Source: DAOUKH01 sp034421515 (GTDB lineage: Bacteria > Chloroflexota > Dehalococcoidia > SHYB01). Taken from it: a stretch of DNA of 45,444 nucleotides. Both the position numbers and the translations under genes were made by a program. Within the stretch, counting starts at the first letter, position 1. Every line of letters begins with the position of its first letter. The DNA lies in contig DAOUKH010000006.1 in assembly GCA_034421515.1 (NCBI GenBank), forward strand, positions 1 through 45,444. The letters run 5' to 3'. The notes under the pieces are model-generated. The model did not search any database. It was given only the letters and a program-made list of their open reading frames with translations, and was not told the DNA's origin. Shown in pieces: positions 23,940 to 34,056 of this stretch.

Positions 23940-24853
23940 TGACGCAGCGCTACGGGGAGGCGCTTCGGCGCCGCGACTCGCGGGGCGGCGAGCCCTACGT
24001 GATCTGCGAGGACTTGTTCAAGATCCACAAGGTGGCGGACCTGGAGGTCGTCGCGCTGCGGGGGCTCGACCTCAAGATACGGACCGGTGAGATCATGGCC
24101 GTCGTGGGGCCGAGCGGCAGCGGCAAGAGCACGCTGCTGCACATTCTGGCGGGCTACGAGACGCCCTCGGCGGGCCGCGTGACGGTGGACCGCCGCAATT
24201 TGCTGAAGATCTCGGAGGGCGAGCTGGTGGAGTACCGGCGCACGGGGATCGGCTTCGTGTGGCAACAGGTGAGCCGCAATCTGGTGGCGTACCTCACCGC
24301 CCGTCAGAACGTCGAGCTTCCGTTGCTGCTGACCGGACGCGGCAGGAAAGAGCGGACGGAGCGGGCGCTCGAGCTGCTGGAGTTCACCGGGCTGGGCGAC
24401 AGGGCCGAGCACACGGTGGACCGGCTATCGGGCGGGGAGCAACAGCGCGTGGCCATCGCCACGGCGCTCGCCAACAACCCGCCGTTGCTCCTGGCCGACG
24501 AACCCACCGGCGAGCTGGACACGGCGACGAGCCTGGAGATACTCGACCTCTTCCGCTCGGTGAACCGGGCCTACGGCACGACGATCGTCATCGTGACGCA
24601 CGACGAGAACGTTGCCGAGCGGGCCGACCGCGTGGTCGCCATCGCCGACGGCAAGACGTCGACGGAGACGGTGCGGTACCACAGTTTCCGCTCAGACGAC
24701 CCCCGCGAGGGCGAGCGCGACGAGGCGTCCATCGTCGATAGCAGCGGGCGGGTGCAGATCCCACGCGAAGCGCTGGACCGCGCGGGCATCGGCGAACGCG
24801 CCCACGTCGAGGTGGAGGGCGGCCGCGTGGTGCTGCGGCCGGGCGAGGAATGA
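23939..24853 (+). CDS. ABC transporter ATP-binding protein with AbrB-like C-terminal domain
   Basis: LolD/MacB-type ATPase of 304 aa that energises the two permeases. It has Walker A GPSGSGKST at about residues 59-67, the Q-loop near VWQQVSRNL, signature LSGGEQQRVAIA at about 163-174, Walker B LLLADEPTGELD at about 184-195 and the H-loop VTHDE. After residue 240 there is an extra tail ending SIVDSSGRVQIPREALDRAG, then IGERAHVEVEGGRVVLRPG. This has the pattern of a SpoVT/AbrB swapped-hairpin domain (V-D-x-x-G-R-x-x-I-P-x-E, then G-x-V-x-V-E-x-x-x-G-x-V-V-L-R-P). The ATG at 23939 overlaps the upstream TGA and has GGGAGG 7 bases before it; a GTG at 23936 is the alternative. Confidence 0.9.
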   Translation: MTQRYGEALRRRDSRGGEPYVICEDLFKIHKVADLEVVALRGLDLKIRTGEIMAVVGPSGSGKSTLLHILAGYETPSAGRVTVDRRNLLKISEGELVEYRRTGIGFVWQQVSRNLVAYLTARQNVELPLLLTGRGRKERTERALELLEFTGLGDRAEHTVDRLSGGEQQRVAIATALANNPPLLLADEPTGELDTATSLEILDLFRSVNRAYGTTIVIVTHDENVAERADRVVAIADGKTSTETVRYHSFRSDDPREGERDEASIVDSSGRVQIPREALDRAGIGERAHVEVEGGRVVLRPGEE

Positions 24854-25581
24854 GCGAGGTCGATGTGAACGAAACTGGACACGGCCTGCCGGAGGACGCG
24901 CTCGCGTCGGCGCGGGGAGTCGCGCGCCGGTTCGAGGTAGCGGGGAGGGACGTCACGGCGCTGGACGACGTCAGCGTCGACATCTTTCCCGGCGAGATGG
25001 TGCTGCTGCTGGGGCGATCGGGCTCGGGCAAGACGACGCTGCTGAACCTGTTGGGCGGGCTCGATCAGCCGGACGACGGTGCGGTCTACCTGGAAGGGCG
25101 CGACGCCGCCGGCATGACGCCGGGGGAACTGACGCGCTTTCGAGGAGAGCGGATCGGCTTCGTCTTCCAGAGCTTTGGACTGCTGCCGCTCCTTTCGGCC
25201 CAGGAGAACGTCGAGCTGCCCCTTCGGATCGCCGGCGCCTCGCGGGAGGTTCGGGAGTCGCGCGCCCTGGAGGCGCTCGACACCGTCGGCCTCAGCCACC
25301 GCCTCCGACACCGGCCCTACGAGCTTTCCGGCGGCGAACAGCAGCGGGTCGCCATCGCGCGGGCGCTGGCCCACGAGCCGCCGCTCGTGCTCGCCGACGA
25401 GCCGACCGCCGAGCTGGACTCACGCACGGCGCGGGCCATCTTCGAGCTGCTGGCCGAGATCGCCGACCGGGACCGCGTCGCCGTCGTCGTGGCGACGCAT
25501 GATCGCGCCGCCCTGGAGTTCGCGCACCGCGTCCTCGAGTTGGAGGACGGCGCGTTGGTGCGCGAGGGGCGCGGAGGCTAG
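24850..25581 (+). CDS. ABC transporter ATP-binding protein (second of the operon)
   Basis: LolD/MacB-type ATPase of 243 aa. The features are Walker A GRSGSGKTT at about residues 55-63, Q-loop VFQSFGLLPLLSAQENVELP, signature LSGGEQQRVAIARALAHEPP, Walker B LVLADEPTAELD and H-loop ATHDRAALE. Unlike its upstream partner it has no C-terminal extra domain. The start overlaps the previous stop (ATGA). The two ATPases plus two permeases probably assemble one heteromeric transporter. Its TAG stop shares the palindrome CTAG with the stop of the convergent transglutaminase gene at 25578. Confidence 0.92.
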   Translation: MSEVDVNETGHGLPEDALASARGVARRFEVAGRDVTALDDVSVDIFPGEMVLLLGRSGSGKTTLLNLLGGLDQPDDGAVYLEGRDAAGMTPGELTRFRGERIGFVFQSFGLLPLLSAQENVELPLRIAGASREVRESRALEALDTVGLSHRLRHRPYELSGGEQQRVAIARALAHEPPLVLADEPTAELDSRTARAIFELLAEIADRDRVAVVVATHDRAALEFAHRVLELEDGALVREGRGG

Positions 25582-28061
25582 GAGCGCCCCCACCGCCTGG
25601 GGTCGATGCGCCGGACGAGGGCGGCGATGAGCGCCGTCCGGAGTGCGTCCCACCGTTCCTGGAGCTGCTGCCGTTCCTCGTCGGAGAGGTCGCGGGCGCC
25701 GTAACGCACCTTTGCGAACCCGTGGGCGACCGCGGCGGCGTCCTCCGGCTCGACCGCCAAGCCGCCGGCGAGCCGCGCCGCGTACTCGACCGGCGTCTGG
25801 TCGCGCGTCAGGCGGATGCCGGCGTAGGCCCCCAGGCGCGCCATCCGGGCGTAGAGGCCGTGGGCGTAGGGAAGTCCAAGGAAGCCGGCCTGCCAGGCTA
25901 GGAAGACCAGCAGGAGCAGGGCGGCGGTCGCGCCCGCCAACGCGGCAATGGCAAGACCGATCCGAATGAAGACGGAGAGGAAGACGCCGGCGACGCTGGT
26001 CTCCTCGGGGGGTTGGAGGACGTCCCGCAGGTTGAGGAGCTCGGGGTCGCCGTAGAGGTCGAGGAACTCGTCTAACGGCTCGAAGAACTCGGGCTGCGAC
26101 TGGCCCAGGCCCAACTCGGGGGGCGGCGGCGGGCCGTGCACGATGGGTTCGAGGCCGGGAGAGGGCTCGAAGGGAATCCAACCGAAGCCGGGGAAGAAGA
26201 CCTCGGGCCAACTGTGGGCGTCGGCGAAGGTTACGAGATAGGAGGAGGACCCCTGGTTGAAGTGGCCGACGGCGTAGCCGCTGGCGAGGCGGGCGGGGAC
26301 GTCGGAGGCGCGCAGGAGCACGGCCATGGCGGAGGCGAAGTAGTCGCTGTAACCCGCCTGCTGCGTGAACAGGAAGTGGTCCATCGCGTCGACGTTGAGC
26401 GGCGGGTTGGGGATGGCGTAGGTCTGGTTGTAGCCGCGTAGGTGATCCGCGATGGCGAGGCCCTTGTCGTAGGGGTTTTCGAGTCCGTCGGTCAGCGTCT
26501 TCGCGAGATCGATGACGCGGGCCGGAAGCTCGTCGGGAAGCTGCAGGTAGTTGTCGGTGACCCACTTGGGATAGTCGGCGCCGGCCCCGCGCAGGTCTTC
26601 CGGCGTGGCGATCGATATGGCGGAAAGGGCCTCGTACGACTCGCCCGCCTTCAGGCGCCCCCTCGGCTCCGCCGCGAGCACGTCGGGGACCGCGGGCGGC
26701 TCCCTGCTGACCTCGATGGCGCCGTCGCTCTCTCCGATGACGCGCGTCTCCTCGGGCATCAGGGCCTGCGTTTCGGCACGCCCGCCGCGGACTTCGGCCA
26801 CCTCGCCGACGACGGCGGCGATGTCATCAGGGAGGTTGGGCGACGACTCGCGGCCGCGAAGGTCGATTTCGTAGACCCGGGGTGAGGCGAGCTCGACCTT
26901 TGCGTCCACGCTGAACTCAACGGGCCTGCCCGCGGCGAACAGCACGGCCGTCTCTTCATACAGGATGAACCGCTGCGCGATGATCTCCTGCTTGCGGTAT
27001 GCGTCCGTCCTTGGGGCGAGGTCGACGTCGCGCAGGTCTTCCTCGTCGCGGAGCTCTTCGAGGGCGATCCAGCCGCGGCCCTGGTAGAAGTCGTAGCTCT
27101 GGCCTCGCCAATAGGCGGGCACGTCGGTGACGACCTCGAACACCGGGGAGTAGCCGGTGCTGATTCCGCCGCGCAAAGGCAAGGCCCCGCCGAAGCTGTG
27201 CAGGGGCGAGCCCCGCTTCGAGGGGATGCCGGCGAAGACGCGCTCGAACTCGTCTTCCAGGCCGCGCCACGGGCCCCGGGCGTCCTGATAGACGGCGCGG
27301 AGCTCGGGGATGGTGACGTCGGTGTTGGGGATCGACCAGCCGGCGGCAAAGACGACCGCGGTGAGGACGGCGACGTTCATCACGAAGCTGTAGCGCCCCG
27401 CGACTCGTCTAATCCCTTGCTGCTGCCAATGTTCGAGACGGCTCAGGTAGTAGACGCGGCCCAGGAAGAGGATCGAGAGCAGGAGAAAGAAGAACGTCGG
27501 GATGACGTAGTGGGAGTTGGGCAGATAGGTCTGGTTGGTGAGAAGTGCGAGGGCGGGGACGATCACCGCGGGCCAGCCCCAGTGGTAGCGGAAGTAGAGC
27601 ACCGTGGAGACGAAGGGCATGGCGAAGGAGAGGACCGCCAGCCCGAAGGCGAAGGGGAGACGGTCGTTGCTGATGCCTCCGGCGTCGCCGATGGCGCCGA
27701 CCCAAGCGTCGACGCGGTTGAAGATCTCGCCGAAGCGGCCGCCGAGGGGGCCCGAGAGCGTGCCGGCCGTCTCCCATATGGCGAGGCCCACGCCCAGGGC
27801 GGCGCCGAGCAGCACCGCGGTGACGAAGCCGCGCCTTCCGCCGACCTTGGTGGCCGAGATCCCGATGATGAACCCGGCAATGGCGATGAGCCAGAGGCGC
27901 GGAGACGGATCGACCCAGTTTGAGGTGTGGACGGCGAGCACGGCGGTGATCTGCACGCCGAACAGCAGGATGACGGTGATCCATCCTTCGGACGGCGTGA
28001 GGAGGGAGCGCACCTCTCCCGACTTGGTGCTGGCACGCGTCTCGCGAAGCCAGCGGGCCAT
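25578..28061 (-). CDS. TgpA-like transmembrane transglutaminase-domain protein, catalytic Cys replaced by Ser
   Basis: Membrane protein of 827 aa. I choose the ATG at 28061, which overlaps the upstream stop (TGATG). Several N-terminal membrane helices occur up to about residue 240 (for example GWITVILLFGVQITAVLAVHT and LWLIAIAGFIIGISATKV), as in DUF3488/TgpA proteins. An extracytoplasmic region precedes the transglutaminase core, which reads AGYSDYFASAMAVLLRASDV at about 570-589, then PARLASGYAVG, AHSWPEVFFPGFGWIPFEPSPG with the catalytic-position His, and Glu in the FEP motif. The family motif is GYCxYFAS, but here the nucleophile position is Ser572 (AGC). A C-terminal helix and a DUF4129-like tail (QTPVEYAARLAG) follow. 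It is paired with DUF58, but no MoxR ATPase gene is adjacent. Confidence 0.87.
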   Translation of the reverse strand: MARWLRETRASTKSGEVRSLLTPSEGWITVILLFGVQITAVLAVHTSNWVDPSPRLWLIAIAGFIIGISATKVGGRRGFVTAVLLGAALGVGLAIWETAGTLSGPLGGRFGEIFNRVDAWVGAIGDAGGISNDRLPFAFGLAVLSFAMPFVSTVLYFRYHWGWPAVIVPALALLTNQTYLPNSHYVIPTFFFLLLSILFLGRVYYLSRLEHWQQQGIRRVAGRYSFVMNVAVLTAVVFAAGWSIPNTDVTIPELRAVYQDARGPWRGLEDEFERVFAGIPSKRGSPLHSFGGALPLRGGISTGYSPVFEVVTDVPAYWRGQSYDFYQGRGWIALEELRDEEDLRDVDLAPRTDAYRKQEIIAQRFILYEETAVLFAAGRPVEFSVDAKVELASPRVYEIDLRGRESSPNLPDDIAAVVGEVAEVRGGRAETQALMPEETRVIGESDGAIEVSREPPAVPDVLAAEPRGRLKAGESYEALSAISIATPEDLRGAGADYPKWVTDNYLQLPDELPARVIDLAKTLTDGLENPYDKGLAIADHLRGYNQTYAIPNPPLNVDAMDHFLFTQQAGYSDYFASAMAVLLRASDVPARLASGYAVGHFNQGSSSYLVTFADAHSWPEVFFPGFGWIPFEPSPGLEPIVHGPPPPPELGLGQSQPEFFEPLDEFLDLYGDPELLNLRDVLQPPEETSVAGVFLSVFIRIGLAIAALAGATAALLLLVFLAWQAGFLGLPYAHGLYARMARLGAYAGIRLTRDQTPVEYAARLAGGLAVEPEDAAAVAHGFAKVRYGARDLSDEERQQLQERWDALRTALIAALVRRIDPRRWGRS

Positions 28062-29299
28062 CAGCCGGCCGTCCTTTCGGGCGCGAAGGCGCCGAAGGGC
28101 CGCGCCCGCCCGCCGAGGGCGACGGCGACGAGGTCCTCGGGGTCGCCTGCGCCGGCCTTGATGACGTAGGTGGGCGTGTTCGTGGCGGCGGTGCGGTAGG
28201 CCGCGTCGGGGTAGCCGCCGCGCTCGGGGTCGCCATCGACGATCACGGCGGTCACCCTGGCGTTCCGCTGCAGGAGGTGGCGGACGCCGTCGAGCCACTC
28301 GTCGTCGGGCGAGGCGGTGATGAGCGCCACGGAGGTGTAGCGGCCTACCCGCGTATGGAGGTCGGCGATCATCTCCAGCAGGGGGCGGTTGCCCAGGGCG
28401 CGAATCGCGGCGAGCGCGTCCAGGATGTGCATGAGGTGGTCGGAGCCGCGCTCCGCGTCGAGGACGAAGCGCTCGCCGCCGTGTGCCATGAGGCCGACGG
28501 GGTAGCCGCCCTCGGAGTAACGGCGGCAGATCGAGGCGGCCACGCGAACGACGCTCTCCTCGATGTCGCGGCCGGCGGGGCCGGCGTTGGCCCGGCGCTC
28601 CATGTCGGCGAGCACCCAGATGTTGTTGGCCGGCTCGACCTCGAACTCCTTGACCATGAGCCGCCTATGCCGCGCCGTCGCCTTCCACGAGATGCGGTTG
28701 AGGCTGTCGCCCCAGTAGTAGTCGCGGATGCCGTAGGCGTTGGTGGTGGAGTGCTGGCTGCGGCGGCGGACGGAGCCTTCGGCAGGCAGGTCGGCGGGCA
28801 GGAGGACGAAGTTGGGCAGCTCCATCGTCTCGGGGTGGACGATAACCTGGTTCCGGCGTCCCGCGCCCCGCTCCATCTTGTAGAGGCCGAGGGGGTCGGA
28901 GGCGGTGACCTGCATGGGGCCGAGGCGGTAGAGGCCGCGCATGGGGCAGGGAACGTCGAGGCCGATCCGCATGTCCGCCGGACCACCCAGGCCGATGACC
29001 GCCCCCGGCGGCTCGATGGGCATGTCGGTCGACTCCCGCACTTCGATGAAGCCCTGGAGCAGCCGCCCGCTGCGGCGCACTTGGACGTGCTCGGCAATCG
29101 ACTGGCCGGCGACGGTTCGGAGGTTGGCGCGGGTGACGTCGACGCGCATCCCCCGCACCAGGAACGCCGTCCAGGCCAGCCCGATGACGAGCAGCAGGCC
29201 GAAGACGTAGAACATGCGGAAGAAGACGGGGAATCCGGTCGCGAGCCCGAACCCCAATACGAGCAGCGTCAGAACGATCAACACTTTCGCCCGCTGCAT
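28061..29299 (-). CDS. DUF58 domain-containing membrane protein
   Basis: Protein of 412 aa with two N-terminal membrane helices (VLIVLTLLVLGFGLATGF and VFGLLLVIGLAWTAFLV), then a DUF58 region. The diagnostic segment is GIRDYYWGDSLNRISWKATARHRRLMVKEFE (about residues 205-235, family motif GD-x-x-R-x-I-x-W-K-x-x-A-R). A von Willebrand A-like fold follows (NNIWVLADMERRANAGPAG, SVVRVAASICRRYSEGGYPV). DUF58 proteins usually sit with a MoxR AAA ATPase and a transglutaminase; only the latter is here. The start is ATG at 29299 with a GGGGGTGG just upstream, and a GTG at 29305 is possible. Function is not established for the family. Confidence 0.88.
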   Translation of the reverse strand: MQRAKVLIVLTLLVLGFGLATGFPVFFRMFYVFGLLLVIGLAWTAFLVRGMRVDVTRANLRTVAGQSIAEHVQVRRSGRLLQGFIEVRESTDMPIEPPGAVIGLGGPADMRIGLDVPCPMRGLYRLGPMQVTASDPLGLYKMERGAGRRNQVIVHPETMELPNFVLLPADLPAEGSVRRRSQHSTTNAYGIRDYYWGDSLNRISWKATARHRRLMVKEFEVEPANNIWVLADMERRANAGPAGRDIEESVVRVAASICRRYSEGGYPVGLMAHGGERFVLDAERGSDHLMHILDALAAIRALGNRPLLEMIADLHTRVGRYTSVALITASPDDEWLDGVRHLLQRNARVTAVIVDGDPERGGYPDAAYRTAATNTPTYVIKAGAGDPEDLVAVALGGRARPFGAFAPERTAG

Positions 29300-29321
29300 C
29301 GCCACCCCCGGAGAAGGCGCA

Positions 29322-29330
29322 ATTGTAGCA
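29322..29330 (-). promoter_or_regulatory. Extended -10 promoter (TGCTACAAT) for the DUF58-transglutaminase operon
   Basis: Read on the minus strand: CTCGGCGCGG-TGC-TACAAT. The predicted start near 29315 leaves a leader of only about 16 bases before the ATG at 29299. It is divergent from the promoter at 29379-29387. Confidence 0.6.
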
Positions 29331-29378
29331 CCGCGCCGAGGCTGAAGCCGCAGGGGGTTATGGGCCGGGGCCGAGGGC

Positions 29379-29387
29379 TGCTATCCT
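29379..29387 (+). promoter_or_regulatory. Extended -10 (TGCTATCCT) giving a likely leaderless transcript
   Basis: TGC-TATCCT ends 6 bases before the ATG at 29394. A normal -10 to start distance places transcription initiation on or next to that ATG, and there is no Shine-Dalgarno sequence. This suggests a leaderless mRNA. Confidence 0.45.
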
Positions 29388-29393
29388 GAGGCC

Positions 29394-30095
29394 ATGGCCC
29401 GCCCGTTGATCGGCGTCACCGAGTCCCGCGAGGAGCCCGCCGCGCTCTACGCGGAAGCCGTGGAGGATGCGGGCGGCGCCCCCATCGTCATCGACCTCGC
29501 GGCGGACCGGCCGCCTCTGGACGCGCTCGGGGAGGTGAGCGGGCTCCTGCTCACCGGCGGCGGCGACGTGGACCCCGGACTCTACGGCCAGGAGCGGCAT
29601 CCCGAGACGCGCGTGAAGCGGGGCCGCGACGCGACCGAGTTCGCGTTGATTCGCGCGGCCATCGAGCGGGACATGCCGGTGTTCGGCATCTGCCGCGGGA
29701 TGCAGGCGATCAACGTGGTGCTGGGTGGCTCGTTGGACCAGCACGTCCCCGACCACCGCCACCCCGACGGGCCGGGGCGGGAGCCGGTCCACCATGAGGT
29801 CTTCGTGCCGCCGGGGAGCCGTGTCACCAGTATCGTCGGCGTCGGCGGGTTCATGAAGGTGAACAGCCTGCACCACCAAGCCGTTACCCACAAGGGAAAG
29901 GCACCGGGGCTTTTGGTATCGGCTTATTCTGTAGGAGATGGTATAATAGAGGCCCTCGATAGCCCCCGAAGCAGCCACCGGTGGGTGGTGGGAGTGCAGT
30001 GGCATCCCGAACGTCGTGAGGAAGTCCCCCGGCATCACCGAAAACTCTTCATCGGCCTCGTCGAGGCAGCCCGCGAATTTGGCGAGAATCCATAG
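29394..30095 (+). CDS. Class I glutamine amidotransferase-like hydrolase (peptidase C26, PuuD-like)
   Basis: Gamma-glutamyl-gamma-aminobutyrate hydrolase family protein of 233 aa. Features are PLIGVTES at the N-terminus, LLLTGGGDVDPGLYG at about residues 51-65, the nucleophile elbow VFGICRGMQAINVVLGGSLD with Cys100, VNSLHHQAV at about 158, and the catalytic His-Glu in GVQWHPE at about 203-209. It is a complete catalytic set. In enteric bacteria PuuD cleaves gamma-Glu-GABA in putrescine breakdown, but many homologues have other gamma-glutamyl substrates, so the pathway is open. It lies upstream of gyrA, and a promoter for gyrA may be inside its 3' half. Confidence 0.9.
   Translation: MARPLIGVTESREEPAALYAEAVEDAGGAPIVIDLAADRPPLDALGEVSGLLLTGGGDVDPGLYGQERHPETRVKRGRDATEFALIRAAIERDMPVFGICRGMQAINVVLGGSLDQHVPDHRHPDGPGREPVHHEVFVPPGSRVTSIVGVGGFMKVNSLHHQAVTHKGKAPGLLVSAYSVGDGIIEALDSPRSSHRWVVGVQWHPERREEVPRHHRKLFIGLVEAAREFGENP
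29939..29947 (+). promoter_or_regulatory. Extended -10 (TGGTATAAT) inside the C26 gene, likely for gyrA
   Basis: TG-G-TATAAT is a perfect extended -10 element within an unusually AT-rich pocket (about 29890-29965) of the otherwise GC-rich coding sequence. The predicted start near 29954 gives a leader of about 170 bases before gyrA at 30127. Confidence 0.5.
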
Positions 30096-30126
30096 CCGTC
30101 GGCGCGGGCGTTCTTGAGGTGAGCGT

Positions 30127-32601
<2,475 letters not shown>

Positions 32602-32621
32602 ACCTGTTCGGCAGCAAAGAA

Positions 32622-32647
32622 GAAGAGGGCCCCGCGGGGCCCTCTTC
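32622..32647. terminator. Strong bidirectional hairpin between gyrA and the flavin reductase gene
   Basis: A perfect 12-bp inverted repeat (arms GAAGAGGGCCCC and GGGGCCCTCTTC, 2 bases between) starts 20 bases after the gyrA stop and 25 bases after the stop of the convergent flavin reductase gene. It is followed by CCTTT on the plus strand and by a purine-rich run on the other. It is the best terminator in the window. Confidence 0.8.
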
Positions 32648-32672
32648 CCTTTGGCTGGGTGGTGGGGTGCCG

Positions 32673-33167
32673 CTAGCCGGCGGGCGTGACGACCTTGGTG
32701 TACTTCCCCTGGATGTAGGCCAGCGGCTCGGCGCCCTCGCGGACGCTCATCTCGTCGACCCGCCCCACGAAGATCGTGTGGTCGCCCGCCTCGTGCTTGG
32801 CGTGGACGGAGCAGTCCATGAAGCCGACGGCGCCTTCGAGCGTCGGGAGGCCCGAGGCCGTCTTGCCCCACTCGAAGGGGCCGGCGCCCTCAGTCTTGCT
32901 GCTCGCGAAGAAGTTGGAATGCTCCTCCTGCCCCTGGGCGAGGAAGTTCATGACGAACCGGTCGCTGGCGTCGAGCATGGGGAAGCTGCGGGCGTTGTGA
33001 GCGACGCAGACGAGGATGAGCAGGGGGTCGAGGGAGACGGAGCAGACGGAGTTGGCGGTGATGCCGTGGATGCCCCCGTCGGGGGTGTAGAAGCTGATGA
33101 CGCTGACGCCGGTGGGGAAATTGCTCCACAGGGCGCGGAAGCGGTACTTGTCGGCGTCCTCGGTCAT
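32673..33167 (-). CDS. Flavin reductase family protein (FMN-binding split barrel)
   Basis: Protein of 164 aa that would reduce FMN or FAD with NAD(P)H, usually supplying reduced flavin to a two-component monooxygenase. The family pattern is FRALWSNFPTGVSVISFYTP, GITANSVCSVSLDPLLILVCV at about residues 35-55, FVMNFLAQGQEEHSNFFAS at about 70-90, and a C-terminal EPLAYIQGKYTKV. It has no obvious monooxygenase neighbour, but the window has two LLM-family proteins it could serve. There is no Shine-Dalgarno before the ATG; the -10 box at 33178-33183 suggests an almost leaderless transcript. Confidence 0.9.
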   Translation of the reverse strand: MTEDADKYRFRALWSNFPTGVSVISFYTPDGGIHGITANSVCSVSLDPLLILVCVAHNARSFPMLDASDRFVMNFLAQGQEEHSNFFASSKTEGAGPFEWGKTASGLPTLEGAVGFMDCSVHAKHEAGDHTIFVGRVDEMSVREGAEPLAYIQGKYTKVVTPAG

Positions 33168-33177
33168 GGCGCAGGGC

Positions 33178-33183
33178 AGTGTA
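33178..33183 (-). promoter_or_regulatory. -10 box (GC-TACACT) for the flavin reductase gene
   Basis: On the minus strand ACGC-TACACT-GCCCTGCGCC leads directly into the ATG at 33167. The predicted transcript start near 33171 leaves about 4 untranslated bases. Confidence 0.45.
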
Positions 33184-33215
33184 GCGTAAAGGGGTTCCTG
33201 AAGGAAGCGGCGGGC

Positions 33216-33704
33216 CTACTCTTTGGCGCCGCCGGACCGCGAGCGGTGCCGGTCGGCGCTGTCGATCATGATGGTGACGGGGCCGTCGTTGTGGATCTCG
33301 ACGCTCATGTAGGCCCGGAAGCGGCCCGTTGCGACGGTGAGGCCGGTCTCGCGGAGGAGGTCGGCGACCTTGTCGAACAGGGCCTCGGCCTGCTCCGGCG
33401 GGGCCGCCTCGGTGAACGACGGGCGGCGGCCCTTGCGGGTGCCCGCGTGCAGCGTGAACTGGCTCACCAGGAGAATCTCGGCCCCGCAATCGAGGGCCGA
33501 GACGTCGAAGCCGCCCTCGCTCCGGCTCCCTTCGCCGGGGAAGATGCGGAGGTTGGCCGTCTTTTCGACGAGGTAGCGGGCGTCGTCCTCGTCGTCGTCC
33601 CTTGCAACGCCGATCAGGACGGCGAGGCCGCGTCCGATGCGGCCGACGACGGCGGAGTCAACGGAAACGGAGGCCGAGGTAACGCGTTGGATGAGGGCGC
33701 GCAC
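33216..33704 (-). CDS. dtd: D-aminoacyl-tRNA deacylase
   Basis: Trans-editing enzyme of 162 aa that removes D-amino acids (and glycine from tRNA-Ala) from mischarged tRNAs. It starts at the GTG at 33704 with (V)RALIQRVTSASVSVD, the standard N-terminus. The two active-site motifs are SQFTLHAGTRKGRRPSF at about residues 81-97 (SQFTL motif) and NDGPVTI at 139-145 (Gly-cisPro motif). The C-terminus has a short basic tail. It lies 17 bases after fmdB and is probably co-transcribed with it, which puts dtd under the CIRCE-like element upstream of fmdB. The reading frame stays open upstream, but those codons overlap fmdB and have no Dtd character. Confidence 0.94.
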   Translation of the reverse strand: MRALIQRVTSASVSVDSAVVGRIGRGLAVLIGVARDDDEDDARYLVEKTANLRIFPGEGSRSEGGFDVSALDCGAEILLVSQFTLHAGTRKGRRPSFTEAAPPEQAEALFDKVADLLRETGLTVATGRFRAYMSVEIHNDGPVTIMIDSADRHRSRSGGAKE

Positions 33705-33721
33705 GCGCGGGCCGCGCCGGT

Positions 33722-34036
33722 CTAGTCGGCGTCCTTGGTGGCGGTCGCCGTTGTGCTCTCCGAGCCGCTCGACGCGGCGGAGTCCTTGCCGCCGGAGTCC
33801 CCGGAGTCGGATTTCGCGCCGTCGCCGGACTCGCTCTTGGAGTCGGACTTGTAGGAGCCGGAGCGTCCGTAGTCGGTGGTGTAGAAGCCGCTGCCCTTGT
33901 AGTGAACGGTGGGAGCGTGGAGCACGCGCTCCGAGCGGCCTTCGCAGACGGGGCAGACGGCGATGGGGGCGGCGTCGAACCCTTGACGGCGCTCGAAGCG
34001 GTGGCCGTCGGCGCAGGCGTACTCGTAGATTGGCAT
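33722..34036 (-). CDS. FmdB-family zinc-ribbon protein
   Basis: Small protein of 104 aa beginning MPIYEYACADGHRFERRQGF, the FmdB/CxxC-CxxC-SSSS family start. The second knuckle CPVC is intact (residues 28-31). The first reads CADGH, so the usual second Cys is missing and a His may replace it as ligand. After residue 55 the chain is low-complexity Ser/Gly/Asp/Lys, as in many family members. Function is not established; the family is named after a putative amidase regulator. Upstream lie a GAGGAA ribosome site, a CIRCE-like operator and a TGCTACTAT -10 element. dtd follows in the same operon. Confidence 0.88.
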   Translation of the reverse strand: MPIYEYACADGHRFERRQGFDAAPIAVCPVCEGRSERVLHAPTVHYKGSGFYTTDYGRSGSYKSDSKSESGDGAKSDSGDSGGKDSAASSGSESTTATATKDAD

Positions 34037-34056
34037 GGGGTTCCTCGGGGAGGGGG

